From: CAWKPF01 sp963851415
Lineage (GTDB): Bacteria > Acidobacteriota > Thermoanaerobaculia > Multivoradales > Multivoraceae
Assembly (NCBI GenBank): GCA_963851415.1
Contig: CAWKPF010000002.1
Span: 3,906,001 to 3,970,000 of the forward strand
Direction: 5' to 3'
DNA: 64,000 nucleotides
In this document: positions 14,929 through 23,909 of the stretch, in pieces
Layout: each line of letters starts with the position of its first letter
Position numbering within the stretch: the stretch's first letter is position 1
Translations under genes and position numbers: made by a program
The notes under the pieces: generated by a model
The model's input: only the letters and a program-made list of their open reading frames with translations
Database searches by the model: none
Told to the model about the DNA's origin: nothing

Positions 14929-17118
14929 TCAGAGCTCTATGTCCATCCCGAGTGCCTGCACGAGGAAGGCCCACTGATCGGCGAGGTTCTCGATCTGCAT
15001 CCAGGTGGGCTTTCCGGCTCCATGACCGGCTCGCGTCTCCACGCGGATGAGCACCGGCGCCGGACAGCTCTGGGCGGCCTGCAGCGCCGCCGCGAACTTG
15101 AAGCTGTGCCAGGGCACGACCCGGTCGTCGTGGTCGGCGGTGGTCACCAGCGTGGGCGGGTAGCACGTTCCCGTCTCGACATTGTGGTACGGCGAGTAGG
15201 CGAACTGTGCACGGAACTCGTCTTCGTTCTCCGAGAGACCGTAGTCGGTCTGCCAGTTGCGTGCGTTGGCACTCGGTAGGTGGTAGCGCAGCATGTCGAG
15301 CACGCCAACGGCAGGGAGAGCGGCACCGAACAGATCGGGGCGCTGGGTCAAAGAAGCTCCGACCAGGAGTCCGCCGTTGCTGCCGCCCTGGATCGCCAGC
15401 TTGGGTGTGGTGGTGTAGCCGTTCTCGATCAGCCACTCGGCAGCGCCGATGAAATCGTCAAAGACGTTCTGTTTGCGGTCTTTCGTTCCCGCGAGGTGCC
15501 ACTCCTTGCCGTATTCGCCACCCCCCCTCAGGTTGGGGATGGCCAGTACGCCACCCATTTCGAGCCAGACTGCGCGCGGCAGACTGAATCCGGGGGTCAG
15601 CGACACGTTGAAGCCGCCGTAGCCGTAGAGCAGGGTCGGATGGCTACCGTCGAGCTCGATCCCCTTGCGATGCGTGATGAACATCGGGACTCGTGTGCCG
15701 TCCTTGCTCTCGTAGAACACCTGCTTCGTCTCGAAGGCGTCAGCGTCGATATCGACCTCGGTGCGACGGAAGAGCTCTCGATCGCCGGTCTCGATGTCGT
15801 AGCTGTAGATGTTGCTCGGCTCGGTGAAGCCGGTGAAGGTGTAGAACGTCTCGGGATCGTCCCATTCCCCGCCGAAGCCGGAGACCGAGCCGATGGCGGG
15901 GAAGTCGACCGTTCGCACGAGCTCGCCGTCGGGGCTGTGAATGTTGACCAGCGGGTTGACGTCCTGGAGATAGCGCGCCACGACGTGGCCGCCGACCAGA
16001 GAGGAGCCCTGAAGAGCTTCTTCGCGCTGCGCGATCACCTCGCGCCAGGCCTGGCGCTCGGGATTCTCGATGTCGATCGCGAGTACGCGCCCTCGAGGAG
16101 CGTCGAGAGTCGACTCGAAGAAGAACGTGGTGCCCTCGTTGCCGAGAAACGAGTAGAGAGCGTCCCAGTCGTCGAGCAGCTTCACCACCGTCGAATTCGC
16201 GGTCGACAGATCACGGTAGTACACCGCGTTCTCGAGGTAGCCCTCCTGGATGCTCAGGATCAGGTAGCGTCCGTCGTCGGTTACCGTGGCGTACGGATTG
16301 CGCTCGGCATGTTCGGGGATCTCGTAGACCAATTGGTCCTCCGACTGGTCGGTGCCGATCCGGTGGAAGTACACTGAAACCGCCTTGCCGTCGTCCCCCT
16401 CACCGTCCGCGCCCAGCGGATAGCGGCTGTAGTAGAAGCCCGACTCGTCTGCCGCCCAGGAGGCTCCGGTGAACTTGGTATAGCGCACCAGGTCGTCGAG
16501 CTCCTTGCCGGTGCCAATCTCCTTCACGGTCCAGGAGTCCCAATCGGAGCCGCCGTCCGACTTGGCATAGGCGACATAGCGCGCCTCGGGGCTGATCGAG
16601 AGACCCGCCAACGAAACCGTGCCGTCCTCGGAGAAACCGTTCGGGTCGAGGAGCACCCTGGGCTCGCCGTCGAGCGCGTCGGCAACGTAGATGACACTCT
16701 GGTCCTGCAGGCCGTCGTTGCGCGAGAAGAAGTACTTCCCGCCGCGCTTGGAGGGCTGTCCGATTCTCTCGTGGTCCCACAGCTCGGTCAGTCGCCGTTT
16801 GATCGCTTCGCGTGCCGGGATTGCCTCGAGATAGGGCTGAGAGATGGCGTTCTGGGCCGCGACCCAGCGAGCCGTGTCGGTGCTATCGAGCTCCTCGAGC
16901 CAGCGGTAGGGATCCTCGATCGTAGTACCGAAGAAGTCTTCCGTGACGTCGACGGTGGGAGTGTCTGGGTAGTCGAGCGCGGAGCTCGCCTCCGGAGGGT
17001 CCCCGCCGGTGGGAGCGCAGGCGCCAGCCACGAGTGCGGTGGAGGCAAGTAGAACGAGGAGCACGCCCGTGCCCGGGGGAAGCGGGGACGCGGACGCAGA
17101 AAGGGTGGCAACGGACAT
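14929..17118 (-). CDS. Prolyl oligopeptidase (S9A), probable lipoprotein
   Basis: 729 aa. The N-terminus has a hydrophobic segment ending in AGAC, a plausible though imperfect lipobox, so the enzyme is probably anchored in the envelope. A seven-bladed propeller domain follows, opening with EDPYRWLEELDS. The C-terminal alpha/beta-hydrolase domain has Ser580 in GGSNGGLL, Asp in DHDDRVVPWHS and His in GHGAGKP. Family enzymes cleave short peptides after proline. The frame is open to 17889, but the signal peptide after ATG 17118 fixes the start. The length is close to that of other bacterial members. Confidence 0.93.
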   Translation of the reverse strand: MSVATLSASASPLPPGTGVLLVLLASTALVAGACAPTGGDPPEASSALDYPDTPTVDVTEDFFGTTIEDPYRWLEELDSTDTARWVAAQNAISQPYLEAIPAREAIKRRLTELWDHERIGQPSKRGGKYFFSRNDGLQDQSVIYVADALDGEPRVLLDPNGFSEDGTVSLAGLSISPEARYVAYAKSDGGSDWDSWTVKEIGTGKELDDLVRYTKFTGASWAADESGFYYSRYPLGADGEGDDGKAVSVYFHRIGTDQSEDQLVYEIPEHAERNPYATVTDDGRYLILSIQEGYLENAVYYRDLSTANSTVVKLLDDWDALYSFLGNEGTTFFFESTLDAPRGRVLAIDIENPERQAWREVIAQREEALQGSSLVGGHVVARYLQDVNPLVNIHSPDGELVRTVDFPAIGSVSGFGGEWDDPETFYTFTGFTEPSNIYSYDIETGDRELFRRTEVDIDADAFETKQVFYESKDGTRVPMFITHRKGIELDGSHPTLLYGYGGFNVSLTPGFSLPRAVWLEMGGVLAIPNLRGGGEYGKEWHLAGTKDRKQNVFDDFIGAAEWLIENGYTTTPKLAIQGGSNGGLLVGASLTQRPDLFGAALPAVGVLDMLRYHLPSANARNWQTDYGLSENEDEFRAQFAYSPYHNVETGTCYPPTLVTTADHDDRVVPWHSFKFAAALQAAQSCPAPVLIRVETRAGHGAGKPTWMQIENLADQWAFLVQALGMDIEL

Positions 17119-17241
17119 GGCGGTTCTCCTGGTCTCTATCGGGGAACGAGTCTCGGTGAGGAGCCCACGAGCGTGGGTCAGGCTGCGCGGATGAGCTGTG
17201 CAGGACGCAAGTATAGTCGCCGCATCGATGAGGCAGTAGCG

Positions 17242-18222
17242 ATGAATCGAGTCGTGTTCAATCCGCGCGGCCGGGTGCGGACCGTCTGGCGGGTCTTGCT
17301 CTATGGCAGCCTCTTCGTACTCGGCAGCACCGCTAGCGCCTTTGCACTCGCCCTGCTCGGTTTCCGCGGGCCGGGGCTGGCTGTCGACAGCATCCCCGCC
17401 TACGCGATGCTCTGCCTGTCGGCACTCGTGCCGGGTGTTCTGCTGGTGACTCTGGTGGAGGGCGTTCGGCGAACGCCAGGCTCTGTCCTGGGAGTACGAC
17501 TCCATGATCGAGTCGGCAGAGAGCTGCTGCAGGGCGCGTTGATCGGGTTCCTGATCGTGCTCGCGGTCTGGCTGGCGATGGCGTTGTCCGGATTGGTCGA
17601 GGTGAACCTTGCTCCGCTTTCCCTGCTCGACCTGATCGGTGCCTTCCTGGTGCTCCTGCTGGCAGCCGCCTTCGAGGAGCTCTTCTTTCGGGGGTATCTG
17701 CTGTCCGCGCTGATCGACGGAGCCGGGATGCTCACCGGGGTTCTCCTGACGTCCCTGATGTTCGCGATCGCTCACAACAGCAACCCTGGAGCGACCTGGC
17801 TGAGCTTCGTCAACACGACGTTGGCCGGCGTACTGCTTTGTGTGGCGTACCTCCGCACCCGGTCGCTGTGGTTGCCCACGGCAGTGCACGTCTCGTGGAA
17901 CTTCACCCTGGGCGTGACGCTCGGGCTGCCCGTGAGTGGCATCGCCCTCCCGCAGCGCATTCTGGAGAGCGATCTGACCGAACGCGGTGGCAGGGCACTG
18001 CTGGTGACCGGCGGCGACTACGGTTCCGAGGGTGGTCTGTTGCTGACCGTGGTGGTGCTCACGACGATCGCCTGGATGTGGCGCACGGCGTGGCTCCAGC
18101 CCTCCGCACAGATGGAACCGCTCTGGCTATGGCGTGTGAGTGAGGTGCCGGAGGACCGCTCGGGGCCATCGGGTGCGAGCGACTCAGGCACCCCGCCTGA
18201 CGACGTCCCGCACGAAGCCTGA
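17242..18222 (+). CDS. CPBP family intramembrane metalloprotease
   Basis: 326 aa with about eight membrane helices. Abi/CPBP motif 1 is FEELFFRGYL (about 149-158), motif 2 is FAIAHNSNP, and motif 3 is HVSWNF. Glu-Glu, His and His/Asn are the expected metal and catalytic residues. Related enzymes process CAAX proteins or act in bacteriocin immunity; the target here is unknown. ATG 17242 is 123 bp from the divergent prolyl oligopeptidase start. Its last 39 bp overlap the 3' end of the convergent hydrolase gene. Confidence 0.88.
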   Translation: MNRVVFNPRGRVRTVWRVLLYGSLFVLGSTASAFALALLGFRGPGLAVDSIPAYAMLCLSALVPGVLLVTLVEGVRRTPGSVLGVRLHDRVGRELLQGALIGFLIVLAVWLAMALSGLVEVNLAPLSLLDLIGAFLVLLLAAAFEELFFRGYLLSALIDGAGMLTGVLLTSLMFAIAHNSNPGATWLSFVNTTLAGVLLCVAYLRTRSLWLPTAVHVSWNFTLGVTLGLPVSGIALPQRILESDLTERGGRALLVTGGDYGSEGGLLLTVVVLTTIAWMWRTAWLQPSAQMEPLWLWRVSEVPEDRSGPSGASDSGTPPDDVPHEA

Positions 18223-18909
18223 GACCGACACGGCGATCTCCTTCCTGACATCGTCCGGGTCGCGGCCCGAGCGCTTCAGGACCTTGAAGGCGTGGTCGGC
18301 GCCGTCGACGACGTGCAGGCGAGCGAGGGAGCCCAGACGCGAGCAGACACCCCGCAGTAGCTCGAGCTCCGCCAGGTCGTCACGAGTACCGCTGAGAAAG
18401 AGCATCGGGATCTCGACTGCCTCGAGATGCTCGGCGCGCTCGATTCCCGGCTTGCGGGATGGGTGCAAGGGGAAGGCGAGGAAGATCAGCCCCTGGACTC
18501 CGGGTAGGGCCTCGATGGCCTGCGCCTGGGAGGTCATGCGGCCCCCCATGGAGCGTCCACCGGCGAACAGAGGCAGCTGTGGGCGCAGGGTGTGCGCCAG
18601 CTCGACGGCAGAGCGCACGGTTCGATGGAGGCGGGCTGGGGGATCGGGGCGACGGGTCCCGGCTTCCATGTAGGGAAAGTCGAAGCGCAGGGTGGCGACG
18701 CCGACTTCGGCGAGGTCGCGAGCGGCCTGTTCCATCAACGGATGGGACCGACCGGCTCCGGCGCCGTGAGCCATCACGTAGAGGCACCGCGCGCTCTCGG
18801 GCTCGAGTAGGCAGCCAGAGACCCGAATCTCTCCTCGGCTCCTGGACGGCACCGTGATCTCGAGAGGCAGCTCCTCGGTCGGTGTCGGTTCGTGCTCTGC
18901 GCCGCTCAC
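18184..18909 (-). CDS. Alpha/beta hydrolase (KANL3/Tex30-like)
   Basis: 241 aa. The alpha/beta-hydrolase fold shows an oxyanion-type MAHGAGAGRSHPLM near 46-59, nucleophile Ser in AGGRSMGGRM, Asp in LSGTRDDLAE and His in GADHAFKV. The family is close to dienelactone hydrolases, but its substrates are mostly unknown. The ATG overlaps the stop of lhgO by four bases (ATGA), so it is probably co-translated. The order on the minus strand is pheA, lhgO, hydrolase. Confidence 0.85.
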   Translation of the reverse strand: MSGAEHEPTPTEELPLEITVPSRSRGEIRVSGCLLEPESARCLYVMAHGAGAGRSHPLMEQAARDLAEVGVATLRFDFPYMEAGTRRPDPPARLHRTVRSAVELAHTLRPQLPLFAGGRSMGGRMTSQAQAIEALPGVQGLIFLAFPLHPSRKPGIERAEHLEAVEIPMLFLSGTRDDLAELELLRGVCSRLGSLARLHVVDGADHAFKVLKRSGRDPDDVRKEIAVSVSGFVRDVVRRGA

Positions 18910-20141
18910 GTCCGGGGGCGCGCCGTCAGGGAGAAGTTGCGGCCGGCCATTTCAGCGAGCGCTTCTCCGATCGCCAGCGAGGCCGTCGCCGCGGGCGAGG
19001 GTGCGTTCAGCACGTGCAGGGTTCGTTCGTCCCCGTCCAGAGCGAAGTCGTCGAGCAGCGCGCCGGATCGATCGAGGGCTTGTGCGCGAATCCCGCAGTT
19101 TCCGGGCTCGAGATCGCGGGGCTCGATCTCGGGCACGAACCGGCGCAGCGCCCGCGCGAAGTTGTGCTGGCTGCCCGCGCGAAGGTACTCGCGAGCGCCA
19201 ATTCGCCAGAAGCGACCGGCCAGGCGCCAGAATCCGGGAAAGGTGAGGGTCGACAGGGTGTCGCGGAGAGAAAAGCTCGGCGGACGGTAGCCCTCTCGGT
19301 GCAGTGCCAGCACAGCGTTGGGTCCCGACTCGACCGAGCCGTCGATGCGTCGGGTCAGATGGACCCCGAGGAACGGAAAGCGAGGGTCGGGTACCGGGTA
19401 GATGAGATTGCGCAGCAGGTGACGTCGCTCGTCGATCAAATCGAAGTAGTCGCCGCGAAAGGGCACGATGCGCAGGTCGGGACTCTTCCCGGCGAGGCGC
19501 GCGACGCGATCGCTTTGCAGACCAGCGCAGTTGATCAGGTGCCGCGCTTCGAAGGCCCCTGCGGAGGTCTCGACCACGACGCCGTCGCCGCGCACGTCGA
19601 TTCCGTTGACCCGGGTGCCGAGATGGAGCTCACCACCGTTCTCGCGTAGCTGGGAAGCGTAGCGCTGGGCCACGACCTTGTAGTCGACGATCCCGGTCTC
19701 GGGTACCCAGAGCGCGTCAAGACCCGTAGCGTGAGGCTCGAAATCGCGAATGCGCTCCGCAGGGACTCGCTCGAGTCCAGCGAGTCCGTTGGCTCGGCCG
19801 CGCGCCTCGAGCTCGTCGAGGCGGGGAAGCTCATCGGGCTCGGTGGCGATCACCAGCTTGCCACAGATCTCGTAGGGCACCTCGTGGCGTTGGCAGAACT
19901 CGATCAGTTGGCGGCGACCTTCGAAGCAGTTGCGTGCTTTGAGCGAGCCTGGCTTGTAGTAGAGCCCGGAGTGAATCACTCCGCTGTTGCGGCCCGTCTG
20001 GTGGGCGGCTGGGCGTGGCTCTGCCTCGACCACGCCGACTCGCAGGGAGAAGCGCCGAACCAGTGCCAGAGCGGTGGCGAGGCCGGTGATGCCGGCGCCG
20101 ACACACAGCACGTCGTATCCGTGCGTCGCTTCCCGGCTCAT
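18906..20141 (-). CDS. lhgO: L-2-hydroxyglutarate oxidase
   Basis: 411 aa. An FAD-binding DAO fold opens with CVGAGITGLATALAL. The family signature TGRNSGVIHSGLYYKPGSLK is intact (about 49-68), as is KLVIATEPDE. LhgO oxidises L-2-hydroxyglutarate to 2-oxoglutarate and passes electrons to the membrane quinone pool. Its ATG lies directly after the pheA stop with no gap, and its stop overlaps the hydrolase start, making a tight three-gene unit. In other bacteria lhgO often travels with glutarate or lysine catabolism genes, which are absent here. Confidence 0.93.
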   Translation of the reverse strand: MSREATHGYDVLCVGAGITGLATALALVRRFSLRVGVVEAEPRPAAHQTGRNSGVIHSGLYYKPGSLKARNCFEGRRQLIEFCQRHEVPYEICGKLVIATEPDELPRLDELEARGRANGLAGLERVPAERIRDFEPHATGLDALWVPETGIVDYKVVAQRYASQLRENGGELHLGTRVNGIDVRGDGVVVETSAGAFEARHLINCAGLQSDRVARLAGKSPDLRIVPFRGDYFDLIDERRHLLRNLIYPVPDPRFPFLGVHLTRRIDGSVESGPNAVLALHREGYRPPSFSLRDTLSTLTFPGFWRLAGRFWRIGAREYLRAGSQHNFARALRRFVPEIEPRDLEPGNCGIRAQALDRSGALLDDFALDGDERTLHVLNAPSPAATASLAIGEALAEMAGRNFSLTARPRT

Positions 20142-21356
20142 CTACTCACCGCTGGACGCTGACTCGTCTCCGGCCAGGGTCTCGCCCATGGCCTCGGCGG
20201 GCTCGATCTCGGCCCGTGGGTAGGTGCCGAGTACGGTCAGCTCACGCGTGTGCGGAGCGATTGCTGAGAGCGCTGCGCTGACCGCCGAGGAAGAGGCGTG
20301 TCCTTCGACATCGAGATAGAAGCGATACTGGAAGGGGCGATCCGGGACCGGCCGCGATTCCAGTTTCGTCATGTTGACCGAGCGATCTGCGAAGTGGCGG
20401 AGCACGTCGGCCAGATCGCCGGGGCGATGGCCTGTGGCGAGCATGAGAGACGTCTTGCACGCCGCGTCGGGTGGGCAGGTCGCGGGCTGGAGGGACACCT
20501 CGACGAAGCGCGTGTAGTTGCCCTGCTGGTTCTGGATGTTGGGACAAACCACCTCGAGACCATAGGAGCGAGCGGCGGAGTCGCCGGCGATCGCACCGAT
20601 CGAGGGGTCGTTGCCCTCCCGGACCTTCCGCGCGGCGCCCGCGGTGTCGAAGGCGACCTGAGGACGCATCCAGGGCCGGGCGCGAAGGAAATCTTCGCAT
20701 TGGCGAAGAGCCTGCGGATGAGACAGTACGAGTACGATCTCCTCCTCGGAGGTGCCGGGAAGAGCCAGCAGACTGTGGGAAATCCGAGCGATCACCTCCG
20801 CGGTGATCGAGAGGTCGCCTTCGGTCAGCAGATCGTAGGTTTCGTTGATCGAGCCGGCGGAGCTGTTTTCGATCGGCAGCAGGGCGAAATCGGTGGTGCC
20901 GTTGCGGACGCTGTCGGCAGCCTCGTGGAAGGTTTCGAAGCCCGAGAGGAGAATGCCCCCGGGGCGGTCGCGATAGCGGCGCTGAGCAGCGAGGTGGCTG
21001 TGCGACCCTTCGACGCCCTGATAGGCGACCCGAAGCGGCGTCGTGGCGAGCTCACGCAAATGGGACTGCTGGTGAGAGATCGCCATCTCGAAGATGAGAC
21101 GGAAGATGCTCTCCATCTGATGGGGATCGAGATCCAGCTCCGCTGCGGCATGACGCACACTCTGCAGCACCTGCTCCTCGCGGAGCTGATCGCGCAGCGG
21201 GTAGGCTGCCTCGATCTTGGCCTGGGCGATGTTCTCGGCGACCCGCATGCGCTCCTGGAAGAGCTCGAGGATGGAGCGATCGACCGTCTCGATCCGCTCG
21301 CGCAGGTCGTGCAGATCGGAGGGGGGCAAGGTGGCGTCTCGGGGAGGCTCGGACAC
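20142..21356 (-). CDS. pheA: Bifunctional chorismate mutase/prephenate dehydratase
   Basis: 404 aa. It makes phenylpyruvate from chorismate in phenylalanine synthesis. The order is an AroQ chorismate mutase (about 15-100, beginning LRERIETVDRSILELF), a prephenate dehydratase (about 108-285, with the catalytic TRF in NYTRFVEV) and a regulatory ACT domain containing ESRP (Phe-binding). The start is GTG 21356; the open frame runs on to 21845, but that part is antisense to the next gene. The last 20 residues are acidic and extra to the family. Confidence 0.93.
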   Translation of the reverse strand: MSEPPRDATLPPSDLHDLRERIETVDRSILELFQERMRVAENIAQAKIEAAYPLRDQLREEQVLQSVRHAAAELDLDPHQMESIFRLIFEMAISHQQSHLRELATTPLRVAYQGVEGSHSHLAAQRRYRDRPGGILLSGFETFHEAADSVRNGTTDFALLPIENSSAGSINETYDLLTEGDLSITAEVIARISHSLLALPGTSEEEIVLVLSHPQALRQCEDFLRARPWMRPQVAFDTAGAARKVREGNDPSIGAIAGDSAARSYGLEVVCPNIQNQQGNYTRFVEVSLQPATCPPDAACKTSLMLATGHRPGDLADVLRHFADRSVNMTKLESRPVPDRPFQYRFYLDVEGHASSSAVSAALSAIAPHTRELTVLGTYPRAEIEPAEAMGETLAGDESASSGE

Positions 21357-21647
21357 GGTGCAGGCTCTCGCGGTGGAGGCGTGGGCTCGATCCTCGTTCG
21401 GAGGAGGGCGACGGTCGAAGGAAGAGCGTCGGAGTATAGCGCTGGGTCCTCGGGGCCTCCATGGGGTCGTTCCCTCCGGATTCGAGAGGACCTCATGTAT
21501 TCGATTTCGCGGCCTTCTAGTAAACTTGGTGGCAGGTGGGGTGAGGTGTGCCAAACCCCCCGCCCCGTACCAGGGACTCGAGTTGGGAGAACTCGGGAGC
21601 TGGAGTCGCCCGTTGGTGGTGCCGAGGCTCTCGGTCGGAACGACGCA

Positions 21648-23894
21648 ATGAAGATCTTCGTGGGTGCCAGCAACCGAAAGGCGATGGACCCGGACAAGCT
21701 CCGGGTGCCCGTCCCGGACACGCTCGAGGTGATCATCGAGGACTTCGTCGGCTTCATCAAGAAGTACGCCTCGAACATCTCGAAAGGCGGAGTCTTCGTT
21801 GCCACCGATCGACCCATCGAAGGAAGTCAGCAGCTGCGCATCCACTTCCGATTGGAAGATAACTACACTCTCATCCGGGCCCTCGGGTCGGTGGTGTGGA
21901 TCCGAGCGCAGGACGAGTCGCCGTCTCGACCCGCCGGAATGGGGATTCGTTTCGATTGGCTCGATGAGGAAAGCCAGAGGCTGATCGACAAGATCGTCAG
22001 CAACTTCATCAAAGAGGGAGGACGGCCCTTCAAGCTGGAGGAAACTGCCCCGGCCGGGACCGTCATTCCTCCGCGCTCCGAGCCCCCGGTCTCTCCGGAG
22101 GAGGCCTTTGCCGAGGCCGAGGCGGGGGAGGCTGAGGAGATGAAGGACGAGGCTTCGCTCGCTCTGGAGCGAGCTCTCGGAAGCAGTTCCGGTGGGGGAT
22201 CGGCAGAAGACGAGAGCCTCGGTGGGCTGGAGGCGTCCGCGACGTTCGCTCCCGGAATCGATCGCTCGGAAGGGACCCCTGAGGGCTCGGACGAGTTGCC
22301 TCGCGCCGCGTTCTCGGAATCGGTGGCGTCGTCTCTCGAGGCGGACCCGGGCCAGGCTCCACTCACACCCCCTCCGATCTCGATCGATCAGGCTTTGGGC
22401 GCGGTCGCGGATCCGCTGGCAGATGTCGGACCTGCGCCCGATCCCATTGCGGGGACATCCCTCGATCCGCCGGATGCGCCTCTACCGTTCGACCTTCCCC
22501 AGCCGGGGGCCCCATCGGCCGGGCCCGATCCCTCGCTACCGGATTCGGCCCTGGACGACGATGACATCGAGCTGAATTTCGACGTCATCGATCCGCGAGT
22601 GGAGGAGCCGGCCTCCGGGGAGCCGGCGGGCCTCGATCTCGGGTCCGGTCTCGATCTCGATCTCGATCTCGACGGTGCCTCCGACCTGGGGCTCGATCTC
22701 GGTCAGTCTCCGGCTGCGAGCGAAGACCTCGCGAGTGAGCTCGGGGACCTCGGCACACCGGATGCGACGGACACCTCCGATCAGGACTTCGCCGATCGCC
22801 TCGACAGCGCGCTCGACAGCGCTTTGCCCGACGGCGGCGCGGGCCCCATGTTCGAAATGGCCAGCACGCCGGAATGGCCGCCTGCCGAAGGGGGCCCTGA
22901 GCCGGAGCCCCAGGGGCCGGAGATGCCGGCGGATTCACTGCTGGGGGGAGCCGAGCTCGACGAGCTGCTCAACGCGCCCTTGCCGCTGGCCGGTGATCGG
23001 AGGCGCGGGCTGTCCGAAGAGGGTGCCGCGAGACTCGATTCGATCCTCCCCGACCTCGACGAGCTTCCGGGACCGACCCCGCCGATCGGCCTGACGCTCG
23101 ATCCGCCTGGCGGGTCGGCGTTCGACTTCGGCGGTCCTTCGGGCAGCGACGTGGATCCGGTTCCCGAGGCTCAGCCTGCCCCGGAAGCGGCGAGGCCGGC
23201 GCAGGTCACTGCTCCCCTCTCCGAAATGGTCCTGTCCACCGGGGCCTTCGATGCGATCGGACCGGAGCCCACGGGCACTGCGCGAAGATCCCGGGGTAAG
23301 GGGGCTCTCGGTGCGGTCCTCTCCGCTGCACGGGTGCTTCTCTTCGTGGCCCTGTTCGTCGGCCTCGGGGTGGCTGGCTACGTGGTCGTCCAGCGCTATC
23401 TGGCGCAGATGAACGATGACGGCTTCCCCGAGGAAGGTCTCACCACCGAGGAGGTCGACACCATCGGCGGGACCGAGGCGCGCACCCTGCTTTCGATCAT
23501 GCAGGGCGAGGGTGGACCACAGATCGAGGAGCTGACCGATCGCCCTCTGGGCAATCTGACCGTGGTGCAGAACATCACCTGGGAGCAGAGAGAAGACGCG
23601 ACTGTAGTGATCATCTGGGCGGATGGTCGCTTCACGCCGACCACGACCTCGTACGCGCGCCTGGGCGAAGACCCGCCGCGTGAGGTCGTGCGCATCCTCG
23701 GTGTCGAGGGGCCCTACTCGCCTGCCGAGGTCATCATGGAAGAAAGCCCACACGTGCAGTATCTACGCATCGGATACCACCGTGGGCGTCAGTTCGACGA
23801 GCTACACATCATCGCCGAGCTGGTGGAGCCGGCAGTCCAGCTCAAGAGATTCGAGCTGGACGGGTCCCAGCTCCGGTTGTTCTTCGCTCCCTGA
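21648..23894 (+). CDS. PilZ-like protein with long acidic linker, membrane helix and AMIN-like tail
   Basis: 748 aa from ATG 21648. Residues about 20-118 form a PilZ domain of the type common in Myxococcus, with NISKGG matching the N/DxSxxG motif; a clear RxxxR partner is missing. Residues about 125-545 are low-complexity, Asp/Pro/Leu/Gly-rich and probably disordered, with LDLDLDLD runs. A membrane helix lies at about 553-583. The last 150 residues look like a periplasmic AMIN-type beta domain (LGNLTVVQNITW..). This would link a cytoplasmic PilZ sensor to the cell wall or secretin side. The open frame from 20298 to 21647 is antisense to pheA and not used. Confidence 0.75.
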   Translation: MKIFVGASNRKAMDPDKLRVPVPDTLEVIIEDFVGFIKKYASNISKGGVFVATDRPIEGSQQLRIHFRLEDNYTLIRALGSVVWIRAQDESPSRPAGMGIRFDWLDEESQRLIDKIVSNFIKEGGRPFKLEETAPAGTVIPPRSEPPVSPEEAFAEAEAGEAEEMKDEASLALERALGSSSGGGSAEDESLGGLEASATFAPGIDRSEGTPEGSDELPRAAFSESVASSLEADPGQAPLTPPPISIDQALGAVADPLADVGPAPDPIAGTSLDPPDAPLPFDLPQPGAPSAGPDPSLPDSALDDDDIELNFDVIDPRVEEPASGEPAGLDLGSGLDLDLDLDGASDLGLDLGQSPAASEDLASELGDLGTPDATDTSDQDFADRLDSALDSALPDGGAGPMFEMASTPEWPPAEGGPEPEPQGPEMPADSLLGGAELDELLNAPLPLAGDRRRGLSEEGAARLDSILPDLDELPGPTPPIGLTLDPPGGSAFDFGGPSGSDVDPVPEAQPAPEAARPAQVTAPLSEMVLSTGAFDAIGPEPTGTARRSRGKGALGAVLSAARVLLFVALFVGLGVAGYVVVQRYLAQMNDDGFPEEGLTTEEVDTIGGTEARTLLSIMQGEGGPQIEELTDRPLGNLTVVQNITWEQREDATVVIIWADGRFTPTTTSYARLGEDPPREVVRILGVEGPYSPAEVIMEESPHVQYLRIGYHRGRQFDELHIIAELVEPAVQLKRFELDGSQLRLFFAP

Positions 23895-23909
23895 GCGTCG
23901 ACGCGGCCG

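Noticed and set aside
20298..21647. Long in-frame extension upstream of the PilZ-like gene
   Set aside because: It is fully antisense to pheA, and the PilZ homology starts only after ATG 21648. High GC keeps such frames open.
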